Assembly (NCBI GenBank): GCA_031216915.1 | Contig: CM062290.1 | Span: 382,708,718 to 382,772,717, forward strand | DNA from: Pictodentalium vernedei | Taxonomy: Eukaryota > Mollusca > Scaphopoda > Dentaliida > Dentaliidae | Direction: 5' to 3' | Length of the DNA: 64,000 bases | In this document: positions 1 to 13,171 of the stretch, piece by piece | How the letters are laid out: each line of letters begins with the position of its first letter | How positions within the stretch are numbered: position 1 is the stretch's first letter | Translations under genes and position numbers: made by a program | Notes under the pieces: generated by a model | Told to the model about the DNA's origin: nothing | Database searches by the model: none | What the model saw: the letters and a program-made list of their open reading frames with translations, nothing else

Positions 1-102
1 TATAGAATTTGATAGCCTTACTATGGTCATATCGCGTAGATTAACGCGCATATCGACGTGCTATTTGTGCGCATTTCGGGACAGGACTTTTAGTTTTAAC
101 TG
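1..102 (-). mobile_element. Terminal fragment of a CAGTTAAAAC-type MITE
   Basis: The first 102 bases are one end of the short TIR element seen complete at 202-506 and 34233-34536. The sequence runs into GACAGGACTT...GTTTTAACTG and then a TA, which is the typical outer edge. The rest lies beyond the window. Orientation is opposite to the copy at 202-506. Confidence 0.7.
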
Positions 103-201
103 TAATTTCACCATTTTGACAGTTTCGTAGTTTTCACCACGATTCCAACAGTTTTGGGCTTGTCTAATTTATACCGCCACGCGTATGCTGAGGTATGCCT
201 A

Positions 202-506
202 CAATTAAAACTAGAAGTCCTGTCATGAAATGCGCACAAATAGCTCGTCGATCTGCGCGTTAATCTGCGCATTATGGCCACAGGTAAGCTATCAAATTCT
301 GTAGATATGGTCTGTGCACAAGCAATGTTTCAGCCAATGGACCTACGGGTAACCCGGAGGTCCATTTGCAGAAACATTGCCCGTGTTTGCTATGAGTAAC
401 CAGGAGAACCTACCGTACCATTCCATATGGCAATTGCGCGTAATTCGTACGCGCAATTAAGCCTAGATAAGCGCACAGTTCGTGGCAGGACGTCTAGTTT
501 TAACTG
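202..506 (+). mobile_element. MITE, TA target site (array copy 1)
   Basis: This is a 305-bp element starting CAATTAAAACTAGAAGTCC and ending GACGTCTAGTTTTAACTG, flanked by TA at 200-201 and 507-508. The centre contains an imperfect palindrome around CCTACGGGTAACCCGGAGG. TIRs starting CAGT/CAAT with a TA duplication are typical of Tc1/mariner-derived non-autonomous elements; no transposase is encoded. Confidence 0.85.
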
Positions 507-694
507 TACCTATCATAGTATCATTCTATTTGCTGACTAGTATCAGGATTCGAGATTCGATTCATTTCGAAACCTTTGCAGAAATTCGATTCGAGACTCG
601 ATTCGAGCCGAAATAGGAGGTTCGCATGTCCCTATAATATAGTAATATAGTAGGACACTAACATGATATATAATATTTGTAAATGTGTACTTAC

Positions 695-1007
695 AATATC
701 TTTTTCTGTTTCATCTAGAAACTCCTCACAGGAAGATTCCAGTGTTTCTCGCATATGTGTGAGAAAGCCAGAATGAGCAACACAAGATATTGTGAACAGT
801 CGACTACTGTCGGAATAGTTTGTCAAAATCCCGATGGCGAAGAAGTAAGTGAACCAGTCATCCTTAGAATCTCTATAACCTTTTTTATGTAAGCGAACAG
901 CAATATCACACATCTTTACATCTATTTCTGCCTCATTCAAACGTTTTGCTGCATCTTCCATGAACTCTTTATTTTTCTTTACACTGGCTCGATTCAGTCC
1001 GAAAAAC
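695..1007 (-). pseudogene. Truncated exon copy 1 of the 13172-14092 gene
   Basis: On the minus strand this segment encodes the same roughly 100 residues (from KKNKEF to EKDI) as the 3' end of the intact exon at 13172-14092, with one substitution changing FMEG to FMED. It keeps the splice donor GTAAGT directly after the GATATT codons. The upstream part of the exon is missing because the 4159-bp unit boundary falls at 1007, so no start codon or N-terminal repeats remain. It could be spliced as an extra internal exon only if an acceptor existed upstream; none is obvious. Confidence 0.75.
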
Positions 1008-1243
1008 CAATTGTTAAAACAACACGCTTTCCATCACTGCTAACTGATAGACTGATTACACAGAATCATCAAATATCTCGCTAATTCATTATAATTGGTT
1101 TATTAATAGATAGGTGTCGCTTCGTTTTATATCTCCACGTGCTTACATTCATGATTTTATAACGGATCTTTCTTTTAAGTGTAAGTTTATCCTACCCACT
1201 TTGATTTCAGAAAATCAACTTCTCGAGTCTGTTTTCTATGATT

Positions 1244-1605
1244 ACAAATCCTCTGCTTTTAGCACGAGGTGACTTCCACGTATTGCGCGAGACGATTCCT
1301 CCACAACTAATGTGCGAGATGAGATTCCTCCGCAACTACAGTGCGAAACGATTCCTCCACAACCATTGTGCGAGATGAAATTTAGAAAACAATAACTCGA
1401 CATAATTCCAGGGTACCCACCCGATACAAATCCTCTGCTTTTAGCACGAGGTGACTTCCACGTATTGCGCGAGACGATTCCTCCACAACTAATGTGCGAG
1501 TTGAGATTCCTCCGCAACTACTGTGCGAAACGATTCCTCCACAACCATTGTGCGAGATGAACTTTAGAAAACAATACCTCAACATAATTCCGGGGTACCC
1601 ACCCG
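1244..1605. repeat. Two tandem copies of a 181-bp sequence inside the unit
   Basis: The sequence from ACAAATCCTCTGCTTTTAGC at 1244 repeats at 1425 with few changes. Each copy itself contains several short repeats of CGATTCCTCCACAAC and TGTGCGAGATGA. The same pair recurs at about 5403 and 9562 in the other array units. The short ORFs found across it are repeat-derived and not considered genes. Confidence 0.85.
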
Positions 1606-3936
1606 AGTACTAATAGCTGATAAAACCATACCTACATCAGCCTTGCACGTAGTGTAAACAAAACCTACGGCTTATACCAACTTCTCTACACGCTGATAAC
1701 AGCTGTTTGAACGATCCACTGTACGTGACAATTTCACAAGCTGATCTAATCATATCAGTTATATACGTAGCGTAGCCTCAAAGTCTACATAATACACCAT
1801 TCTTAACACACTGATACCAGTCGTGTACACGGTCTTCTTAGAGACTGAATTGATTAGCAGAGAGTAAAAGCACAAGGCTATTCTCTTCTATAAACATAAT
1901 GACTGAGTGAGCCTAATCCACGCTCTGTAGTACCACTCACCCTCTGTAGTGTAAAATCGCACTTCAGTAAAGCTTCAACAAGCTGCTTGTCACTACAGAC
2001 AACAGAACAGTCGAAATATTTCTCAAGCGCATACACGCTATAATAACTGACCACAACATAACTCCAAGTGGTCCACGTAAACACAATCTAAACACGAAAT
2101 CTTATGTATTTGTTTATTTGATAAGACCTTACGGTCGAAACTATAGTTATACCAGCGGCTCTGCCGGGCAAATACCACGAGATTTCCGTTCCCCCAACAT
2201 GGGGCTCTACATTCTAACTCACTGAAACAAATACAAAAGTCCACCTCACACAGTAATGGACAAACATAGAAACATGCCTCCCCCGGACTCCTTCAGTCCA
2301 AATGCTCAAGGGGAGCTAGGTCAAAAACCATCCGACTGACTATGAGAAAGGCAACATCTCCATGTTGATTTCAAGTGACTTCTACGGAACCAACTGAATG
2401 AGAAAATACAAAATATAGTGGTCGGTTAGCAAAACACAACTGTACATACACAAGCCTATCTTGTCAAACATTCTGACAACGATAAAATAGTATGAATAAT
2501 AGACTTCATACCGGTACCTATCAAACTCTTCCAAATATGATAGGTGAGCTGTTCACATTATGAATAAGCGAAGCTCTTCTATAAAACAGCCAAACGCTAC
2601 GCTTACGCAATCAAGCTCGTCGACAAAGCAGCCAAGCTCCTCGATAAAGCAGCCAATAGTCAAATAAATAATCCTTAAATATGGGTGCTGACATCTGATA
2701 CAGCCTAATCTGTTCTTAATGGCAATAAAGGGTTATATAATCCCAATGAGTGGAAATCCACCCACATGATTTTTCAGCACAAATTAAGTGCAAATAAAGG
2801 GCACGAACTGACAAATAATAGCGTACACTGCACACTTGCTCTCAATCTATCGACAATATCCTTTGATATGTCGACAATTAATTACTCAGGCAGTGTACTC
2901 AGCCTAATAGTTGGAAAGCACATTACCTCCAACACTACAGCAAACACATGCTGATGAGCCTTTTGGTACGGCCATATTTAATACTGCGCGCCGACACTGA
3001 TACGGCCTTACACGCTAAAAATAGGGCCAGATCATCTTATTGGAAACACTGACGGCCTCGGCGTCGTATCATGTAAAGCACATGCTTTCAACAGTATAGC
3101 ATGCAATTATAGATGAACCTTAGAGCGAGGTCTAGGGGTGAATAGAGGAAACGGGTAGCTAAGCCATCCACCTTTGGTCCTCCACCAGTGCCATCGACCT
3201 TCACGCATACCAAATACTGATACGATCTCACGAATAAAACAGTGTACACGTAGTATATTCGAACTGCACCCAATTAGTGAAACACGTATGCTCACACGCA
3301 GCAGTTACTCAAAAACCACAAACAACACGCTGTATCATGCGCTAAATAAGTAATCCGTACCTAAGCTCAACCTACAGCTGATGGAGCGCAATCCATCTTC
3401 ATAAGCAGTGAAAAGTTATATAACTCCACGGGTGGAAGTCCACCCATATGAGTGTCCAAAACATGGACCACAATCTATAACAATTCTCTGCCCATATACT
3501 CAGCGTGCAGAGAGCCGTGACCGCATACTCTAAGAGTATTGGAGGGGTACCACCCTCCCCACATACACACTATGTCGGACCCACCGAATGTCTCGCACTA
3601 AACGTGCAGTGGTAAACATGCAGCCACAAGACTAGCTCTTGAGACATCCTAACTCTCTCTTCGCAAAAAGTCATGTAACGGACTCCCACAACTGCCTGTA
3701 AGCATGCCTTTGTTTCTGCCTCCCCCGTTTCAATCAAATAATATAGTAGGGACCTGCGAATGGTTTGAGACTCGATTCGGCTCGAAATCGCGTCGACGAT
3801 TCGATTCGCCTCGACACCAATCACCGGGGTTCGATATTGTCGAACTCAAGTTCTATTTAAATGATGTGTACGTCCGTCAAATTTGACATGAATAGCGTTA
3901 ACTCAAAACCCGAAGACTATTTCCAAGATATTTTTA

Positions 3937-3984
3937 ATCAAATCTAGTCATGGCTGCTGTGAAGCAGCCATTACTAGATTTGAT
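3937..3984. repeat. Near-perfect hairpin, 22-bp arms
   Basis: ATCAAATCTAGTCATGGCTG is mirrored by its complement ending TAGATTTGAT around a short GTGA loop, with one mismatch. It recurs at 8096-8143 and 12255-12302. It may be a foldback element core or a recombination-prone structure; no function can be assigned. Confidence 0.7.
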
Positions 3985-4360
3985 AAAAAAAATTCATCTA
4001 AATTACTCACGAAATCATTGGTGAAAAAAAACCTGTACTCAGGGACATTTTGATTAAGTGTGCCAAAATTATACTTTTATCAGTGGAAAGAGAAACCCTG
4101 ACCTGCGCAGGAATATCTGCCAGCAGCATGCTAGGTGTCAATACGTTCGACGTACCCGCCGCTTTCATGATAGAAAATAACGTCCACGTAATTGCTTGCT
4201 ATTTTTGTCCATTGTGGATCCACGAGAACTTTCTGTCGCCATTATACACCAGATTACACTGTAATTTCACCATTTTGACAGTTTCGTAGTTTTCACCACG
4301 ATTCCAACAGTTTTGGGCTTGTCTAATTTATACCGCCACGCGTATGCTGAGGTATGCCTA

Positions 4361-4665
4361 CAATTAAAACTAGAAGTCCTGTCATGAAATGCGCACAAAT
4401 AGCTCGTCGATCTGCGCGTTAATCTGCGCATTATGGCCACAGGTAAGCTATCAAATTCTGTAGATATGGTCTGTGCACAAGCAATGTTTCAGCCAATGGA
4501 CCTACGGGTAACCCGGAGGTCCATTTGCAGAAACATTGCCCGTGTTTGCTATGAGTAACCAGGAGAACCTACCGTACCATTCCATATGGCAATTGCGCGT
4601 AATTCGTACGCGCAATTAAGCCTAGATAAGCGCACAGTTCGTGGCAGGACGTCTAGTTTTAACTG
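4361..4665 (+). mobile_element. MITE, TA target site (array copy 2)
   Basis: Same element as 202-506, carried along by the 4159-bp tandem duplication and not a new insertion, since its flanks are identical. Confidence 0.85.
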
Positions 4666-4853
4666 TACCTATCATAGTATCATTCTATTTGCTGACTAGT
4701 ATCAGGATTCGAGATTCGATTCATTTCGAAACCTTTGCAGAAATTCGATTCGAGACTCGATTCGAGCCGAAATAGGAGGTTCGCATGTCCCTATAATATA
4801 GTAATATAGTAGGACACTAACATGATATATAATATTTGTAAATGTGTACTTAC

Positions 4854-5166
4854 AATATCTTTTTCTGTTTCATCTAGAAACTCCTCACAGGAAGATTCCA
4901 GTGTTTCTCGCATATGTGTGAGAAAGCCAGAATGAGCAACACAAGATATTGTGAACAGTCGACTACTGTCGGAATAGTTTGTCAAAATCCCGATGGCGAA
5001 GAAGTAAGTGAACCAGTCATCCTTAGAATCTCTATAACCTTTTTTATGTAAGCGAACAGCAATATCACACATCTTTACATCTATTTCTGCCTCATTCAAA
5101 CGTTTTGCTGCATCTTCCATGAACTCTTTATTTTTCTTTACACTGGCTCGATTCAGTCCGAAAAAC
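4854..5166 (-). pseudogene. Truncated exon copy 2 of the 13172-14092 gene
   Basis: Identical in layout to the fragment at 695-1007, one 4159-bp period further on. The splice donor is kept and the N-terminal part is lost at the unit boundary. Confidence 0.75.
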
Positions 5167-8100
5167 CAATTGTTAAAACAACACGCTTTCCATCACTGCT
5201 AACTGATAGACTGATTACACAGAATCATCAAATATCTCGCTAATTCATTATAATTGGTTTATTAATAGATAGGTGTCGCTTCGTTTTATATCTCCACGTG
5301 CTTACATTCATGATTTTATAACGGATCTTTCTTTTAAGTGTAAGTTTATCCTACTCACTTTGATTTCAGAAAATCAACTTCTCGAGTCTGTTTTCTATGA
5401 TTACAAATCCTCTGCTTTTAGCACGAGGTGACTTCCACGTATTGCGCGAGACGATTCCTCCACAACTAATGTGCGAGATGAGATTCCTCCGCAACTACAG
5501 TGCGAAACGATTCCTCCACAACCATTGTGCGAGATGAAATTTAGAAAACAATAACTCGACATAATTCCAGGGTACCCACCCGATACAAATCCTCTGCTTT
5601 TAGCACGAGGTGACTTCCACGTATTGCGCGAGACGATTCCTCCACAACTAATGTGCGAGTTGAGATTCCTCCGCAACTACTGTGCGAAACGATTCCTCCA
5701 CAACCATTGTGCGAGATGAACTTTAGAAAACAATACCTCAACATAATTCCGGGGTACCCACCCGAGTACTAATAGCTGATAAAACCATACCTACATCAGC
5801 CTTGCACGTAGTGTAAACAAAACCTACGGCTTATACCAACTTCTCTACACGCTGATAACAGCTGTTTGAACGATCCACTGTACGTGACAATTTCACAAGC
5901 TGATCTAATCATATCAGTTATATACGTAGCGTAGCCTCAAAGTCTACATAATACACCATTCTTAACACACTGATACCAGTCGTGTACACGGTCTTCTTAG
6001 AGACTGAATTGATTAGCAGAGAGTAAAAGCACAAGGCTATTCTCTTCTATAAACATAATGACTGAGTGAGCCTAATCCACGCTCTGTAGTACCACTCACC
6101 CTCTGTAGTGTAAAATCGCACTTCAGTAAAGCTTCAACAAGCTGCTTGTCACTACAGACAACAGAACAGTCGAAATATTTCTCAAGCGCATACACGCTAT
6201 AATAACTGACCACAACATAACTCCAAGTGGTCCACGTAAACACAATCTAAACACGAAATCTTATGTATTTGTTTATTTGATAAGACCTTACGGTCGAAAC
6301 TATAGTTATACCAGCGGCTCTGCCGGGCAAATACCACGAGATTTCCGTTCCCCCAACATGGGGCTCTACATTCTAACTCACTGAAACAAATACAAAAGTC
6401 CACCTCACACAGTAATGGACAAACATAGAAACATGCCTCCCCCGGACTCCTTCAGTCCAAATGCTCAAGGGGAGCTAGGTCAAAAACCATCCGACTGACT
6501 ATGAGAAAGGCAACATCTCCATGTTGATTTCAAGTGACTTCTACGGAACCAACTGAATGAGAAAATACAAAATATAGTGGTCGGTTAGCAAAACACAACT
6601 GTACATACACAAGCCTATCTTGTCAAACATTCTGACAACGATAAAATAGTATGAATAATAGACTTCATACCGGTACCTATCAAACTCTTCCAAATATGAT
6701 AGGTGAGCTGTTCACATTATGAATAAGCGAAGCTCTTCTATAAAACAGCCAAACGCTACGCTTACGCAATCAAGCTCGTCGACAAAGCAGCCAAGCTCCT
6801 CGATAAAGCAGCCAATAGTCAAATAAATAATCCTTAAATATGGGTGCTGACATCTGATACAGCCTAATCTGTTCTTAATGGCAATAAAGGGTTATATAAT
6901 CCCAATGAGTGGAAATCCACCCACATGATTTTTCAGCACAAATTAAGTGCAAATAAAGGGCACGAACTGACAAATAATAGCGTACACTGCACACTTGCTC
7001 TCAATCTATCGACAATATCCTTTGATATGTCGACAATTAATTACTCAGGCAGTGTACTCAGCCTAATAGTTGGAAAGCACATTACCTCCAACACTACAGC
7101 AAACACATGCTGATGAGCCTTTTGGTACGGCCATATTTAATACTGCGCGCCGACACTGATACGGCCTTACACGCTAAAAATAGGGCCAGATCATCTTATT
7201 GGAAACACTGACGGCCTCGGCGTCGTATCATGTAAAGCACATGCTTTCAACAGTATAGCATGCAATTATAGATGAACCTTAGAGCGAGGTCTAGGGGTGA
7301 ATAGAGGAAACGGGTAGCTAAGCCATCCACCTTTGGTCCTCCACCAGTGCCATCGACCTTCACGCATACCAAATACTGATACGATCTCACGAATAAAACA
7401 GTGTACACGTAGTATATTCGAACTGCACCCAATTAGTGAAACACGTATGCTCACACGCAGCAGTTACTCAAAAACCACAAACAACACGCTGTATCATGCG
7501 CTAAATAAGTAATCCGTACCTAAGCTCAACCTACAGCTGATGGAGCGCAATCCATCTTCATAAGCAGTGAAAAGTTATATAACTCCACGGGTGGAAGTCC
7601 ACCCATATGAGTGTCCAAAACATGGACCACAATCTATAACAATTCTCTGCCCATATACTCAGCGTGCAGAGAGCCGTGACCGCATACTCTAAGAGTATTG
7701 GAGGGGTACCACCCTCCCCACATACACACTATGTCGGACCCACCGAATGTCTCGCACTAAACGTGCAGTGGTAAACATGCAGCCACAAGACTAGCTCTTG
7801 AGACATCCTAACTCTCTCTTCGCAAAAAGTCATGTAACGGACTCCCACAACTGCCTGTAAGCATGCCTTTGTTTCTGCCTCCCCCGTTTCAATCAAATAA
7901 TATAGTAGGGACCTGCGAATGGTTTGAGACTCGATTCGGCTCGAAATCGCGTCGACGATTCGATTCGCCTCGACACCAATCACCGGGGTTCGATATTGTC
8001 GAACTCAAGTTCTATTTAAATGATGTGTACGTCCGTCAAATTTGACATGAATAGCGTTAACTCAAAACCCGAAGACTATTTCCAAGATATTTTTAATCAA

Positions 8101-8519
8101 ATCTAGTCATGGCTGCTGTGAAGCAGCCATTACTAGATTTGATAAAAAAAATTCATCTAAATTACTCACGAAATCATTGGTGAAAAAAAACCTGTACTCA
8201 GGGACATTTTGATTAAGTGTGCCAAAATTATACTTTTATCAGTGGAAAGAGAAACCCTGACCTGCGCAGGAATATCTGCCAGCAGCATGCTAGGTGTCAA
8301 TACGTTCGACGTACCCGCCGCTTTCATGATAGAAAATAACGTCCACGTAATTGCTTGCTATTTTTGTCCATTGTGGATCCACGAGAACTTTCTGTCGCCA
8401 TTATACACCAGATTACACTGTAATTTCACCATTTTGACAGTTTCGTAGTTTTCACCACGATTCCAACAGTTTTGGGCTTGTCTAATTTATACCGCCACGC
8501 GTATGCTGAGGTATGCCTA

Positions 8520-8824
8520 CAATTAAAACTAGAAGTCCTGTCATGAAATGCGCACAAATAGCTCGTCGATCTGCGCGTTAATCTGCGCATTATGGCCACA
8601 GGTAAGCTATCAAATTCTGTAGATATGGTCTGTGCACAAGCAATGTTTCAGCCAATGGACCTACGGGTAACCCGGAGGTCCATTTGCAGAAACATTGCCC
8701 GTGTTTGCTATGAGTAACCAGGAGAACCTACCGTACCATTCCATATGGCAATTGCGCGTAATTCGTACGCGCAATTAAGCCTAGATAAGCGCACAGTTCG
8801 TGGCAGGACGTCTAGTTTTAACTG
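8520..8824 (+). mobile_element. MITE, TA target site (array copy 3)
   Basis: Same element as 202-506, carried by the tandem duplication. Confidence 0.85.
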
Positions 8825-9012
8825 TACCTATCATAGTATCATTCTATTTGCTGACTAGTATCAGGATTCGAGATTCGATTCATTTCGAAACCTTTGCAGA
8901 AATTCGATTCGAGACTCGATTCGAGCCGAAATAGGAGGTTCGCATGTCCCTATAATATAGTAATATAGTAGGACACTAACATGATATATAATATTTGTAA
9001 ATGTGTACTTAC

Positions 9013-9325
9013 AATATCTTTTTCTGTTTCATCTAGAAACTCCTCACAGGAAGATTCCAGTGTTTCTCGCATATGTGTGAGAAAGCCAGAATGAGCAACA
9101 CAAGATATTGTGAACAGTCGACTACTGTCGGAATAGTTTGTCAAAATCCCGATGGCGAAGAAGTAAGTGAACCAGTCATCCTTAGAATCTCTATAACCTT
9201 TTTTATGTAAGCGAACAGCAATATCACACATCTTTACATCTATTTCTGCCTCATTCAAACGTTTTGCTGCATCTTCCATGAACTCTTTATTTTTCTTTAC
9301 ACTGGCTCGATTCAGTCCGAAAAAC
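9013..9325 (-). pseudogene. Truncated exon copy 3 of the 13172-14092 gene
   Basis: Third array copy of the exon fragment, with the same donor site and the same 5' truncation as the other two. Confidence 0.75.
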
Positions 9326-12300
9326 CAATTGTTAAAACAACACGCTTTCCATCACTGCTAACTGATAGACTGATTACACAGAATCATCAAATATCTCGCT
9401 AATTCATTATAATTGGTTTATTAATAGATAGGTGTCGCTTCGTTTTATATCTCCACGTGCTTACATTCATGATTTTATAACGGATCTTTCTTTTAAGTGT
9501 AAGTTTATCCTACCCACTTTGATTTCAGAAAATCAACTTCTCGAGTCTGTTTTCTATGATTACAAATCCTCTGCTTTTAGCACGAGGTGACTTCCACGTA
9601 TTGCGCGAGACGATTCCTCCACAACTAATGTGCGAGATGAGATTCCTCCGCAACTACAGTGCGAAACGATTCCTCCACAACCATTGTGCGAGATGAAATT
9701 TAGAAAACAATAACTCGACATAATTCCAGGGTACCCACCCGATACAAATCCTCTGCTTTTAGCACGAGGTGACTTCCACGTATTGCGCGAGACGATTCCT
9801 CCACAACTAATGTGCGAGTTGAGATTCCTCCGCAACTACTGTGCGAAACGATTCCTCCACAACCATTGTGCGAGATGAACTTTAGAAAACAATACCTCAA
9901 CATAATTCCGGGGTACCCACCCGAGTACTAATAGCTGATAAAACCATACCTACATCAGCCTTGCACGTAGTGTAAACAAAACCTACGGCTTATACCAACT
10001 TCTCTACACGCTGATAACAGCTGTTTGAACGATCCACTGTACGTGACAATTTCACAAGCTGATCTAATCATATCAGTTATATACGTAGCGTAGCCTCAAA
10101 GTCTACATAATACACCATTCTTAACACACTGATACCAGTCGTGTACACGGTCTTCTTAGAGACTGAATTGATTAGCAGAGAGTAAAAGCACAAGGCTATT
10201 CTCTTCTATAAACATAATGACTGAGTGAGCCTAATCCACGCTCTGTAGTACCACTCACCCTCTGTAGTGTAAAATCGCACTTCAGTAAAGCTTCAACAAG
10301 CTGCTTGTCACTACAGACAACAGAACAGTCGAAATATTTCTCAAGCGCATACACGCTATAATAACTGACCACAACATAACTCCAAGTGGTCCACGTAAAC
10401 ACAATCTAAACACGAAATCTTATGTATTTGTTTATTTGATAAGACCTTACGGTCGAAACTATAGTTATACCAGCGGCTCTGCCGGGCAAATACCACGAGA
10501 TTTCCGTTCCCCCAACATGGGGCTCTACATTCTAACTCACTGAAACAAATACAAAAGTCCACCTCACACAGTAATGGACAAACATAGAAACATGCCTCCC
10601 CCGGACTCCTTCAGTCCAAATGCTCAAGGGGAGCTAGGTCAAAAACCATCCGACTGACTATGAGAAAGGCAACATCTCCATGTTGATTTCAAGTGACTTC
10701 TACGGAACCAACTGAATGAGAAAATACAAAATATAGTGGTCGGTTAGCAAAACACAACTGTACATACACAAGCCTATCTTGTCAAACATTCTGACAACGA
10801 TAAAATAGTATGAATAATAGACTTCATACCGGTACCTATCAAACTCTTCCAAATATGATAGGTGAGCTGTTCACATTATGAATAAGCGAAGCTCTTCTAT
10901 AAAACAGCCAAACGCTACGCTTACGCAATCAAGCTCGTCGACAAAGCAGCCAAGCTCCTCGATAAAGCAGCCAATAGTCAAATAAATAATCCTTAAATAT
11001 GGGTGCTGACATCTGATACAGCCTAATCTGTTCTTAATGGCAATAAAGGGTTATATAATCCCAATGAGTGGAAATCCACCCACATGATTTTTCAGCACAA
11101 ATTAAGTGCAAATAAAGGGCACGAACTGACAAATAATAGCGTACACTGCACACTTGCTCTCAATCTATCGACAATATCCTTTGATATGTCGACAATTAAT
11201 TACTCAGGCAGTGTACTCAGCCTAATAGTTGGAAAGCACATTACCTCCAACACTACAGCAAACACATGCTGATGAGCCTTTTGGTACGGCCATATTTAAT
11301 ACTGCGCGCCGACACTGATACGGCCTTACACGCTAAAAATAGGGCCAGATCATCTTATTGGAAACACTGACGGCCTCGGCGTCGTATCATGTAAAGCACA
11401 TGCTTTCAACAGTATAGCATGCAATTATAGATGAACCTTAGAGCGAGGTCTAGGGGTGAATAGAGGAAACGGGTAGCTAAGCCATCCACCTTTGGTCCTC
11501 CACCAGTGCCATCGACCTTCACGCATACCAAATACTGATACGATCTCACGAATAAAACAGTGTACACGTAGTATATTCGAACTGCACCCAATTAGTGAAA
11601 CACGTATGCTCACACGCAGCAGTTACTCAAAAACCACAAACAACACGCTGTATCATGCGCTAAATAAGTAATCCGTACCTAAGCTCAACCTACAGCTGAT
11701 GGAGCGCAATCCATCTTCATAAGCAGTGAAAAGTTATATAACTCCACGGGTGGAAGTCCACCCATATGAGTGTCCAAAACATGGACCACAATCTATAACA
11801 ATTCTCTGCCCATATACTCAGCGTGCAGAGAGCCGTGACCGCATACTCTAAGAGTATTGGAGGGGTACCACCCTCCCCACATACACACTATGTCGGACCC
11901 ACCGAATGTCTCGCACTAAACGTGCAGTGGTAAACATGCAGCCACAAGACTAGCTCTTGAGACATCCTAACTCTCTCTTCGCAAAAAGTCATGTAACGGA
12001 CTCCCACAACTGCCTGTAAGCATGCCTTTGTTTCTGCCTTCCCCGTTTCAATCAAGTAATATAGTAGGGACCTGCGAATGGTTTGAGACTCGATTCGGCT
12101 CGAAATCGCGTCGACGATTCGATTCGCCTCGACACCAATCACCGGGGTTCGATATTGTCGAACTCAAGTTCTATTTAAATGATGTGTACGTCCGTCAAAT
12201 TTGACATGAATAACGTTAACTCAAAACCCGAAGACTATTTCCAAAATATTTTTAATCAAATCTAGTCATGGCTGCTGTGAAGCAGCCATTACTAGATTTG

Positions 12301-12678
12301 ATAAAAAAAATTCATCTAAATTACTCACGAAATCATTGGTGAAAAAAAACCTGTACTCAGGGACATTTTGATTAAGTGTGCCAAAATTATACTTTTATCA
12401 GTGGAAAGAGAAACCCTGACCTGCGCAGGAATATCTGCCAGCAGCATGCTAGGTGTCAATACGTTCGACGTACCCGCCGCTTTCATGATAGAAAATAACG
12501 TCCACGTAATTGCTTGCTATTTTTGTCCATTGTGGATCCACGAGAACTTTCTGTCGCCATTATACACCAGATTACACTGTAATTTCACCATTTTGACAGT
12601 TTCGTAGTTTTCACCACGATTCCAACAGTTTTGGGCTTGTCTAATTTATACCGCCACGCGTATGCTGAGGTATGCCTA

Positions 12679-12983
12679 CAATTAAAACTAGAAGTCCTGT
12701 CATGAAATGCGCACAAATAGCTCGTCGATCTGCGCGTTAATCTGCGCATTATGGCCACAGGTAAGCTATCAAATTCTGTAGATATGGTCTGTGCACAAGC
12801 AATGTTTCAGCCAATGGACCTACGGGTAACCCGGAGGTCCATTTGCAGAAACATTGCCCGTGTTTGCTATGAGTAACCAGGAGAACCTGCCGTACCATTC
12901 CATATGGCAATTGCGCGCAATTCGTACGCGCAATTAAGCCTAGATAAGCGCACAGTTCGTGGCAGGACGTCTAGTTTTAACTG
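12679..12983 (+). mobile_element. MITE, TA target site (array copy 4)
   Basis: Same element as 202-506 in the last, partial unit. It differs from the others by a few substitutions in the inner AATTGCGCGCAATTCG stretch. Confidence 0.85.
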
Positions 12984-13171
12984 TACCTATCATAGTATCA
13001 TTCTATTTGCTGACTAGTATCAGAATTCGAGATTCGATTCATTTCGAAACCTTTGCAGAAATTCGATTCGAGACTCGATTCGAGCCGAAATAGGAGGTTC
13101 GCATGTCCCTATAATATAGTAATATAGTAGGACACTAACATGATATATAATATTTGTAAATGTGTACTTAC

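Noticed and set aside
1242-2244. Several minus-strand ORFs of 60-90 codons in each array unit
   Set aside because: They fall on internal short repeats or have no protein-like features, and recur only because the unit is duplicated.
548-3850. Possible TIRs of a 3-kb transposon (TCGA-rich blocks at 548-660 and 3740-3850)
   Set aside because: The blocks are related in inverted orientation, but the match is weak, simple in sequence, and lacks a clear end or target duplication.
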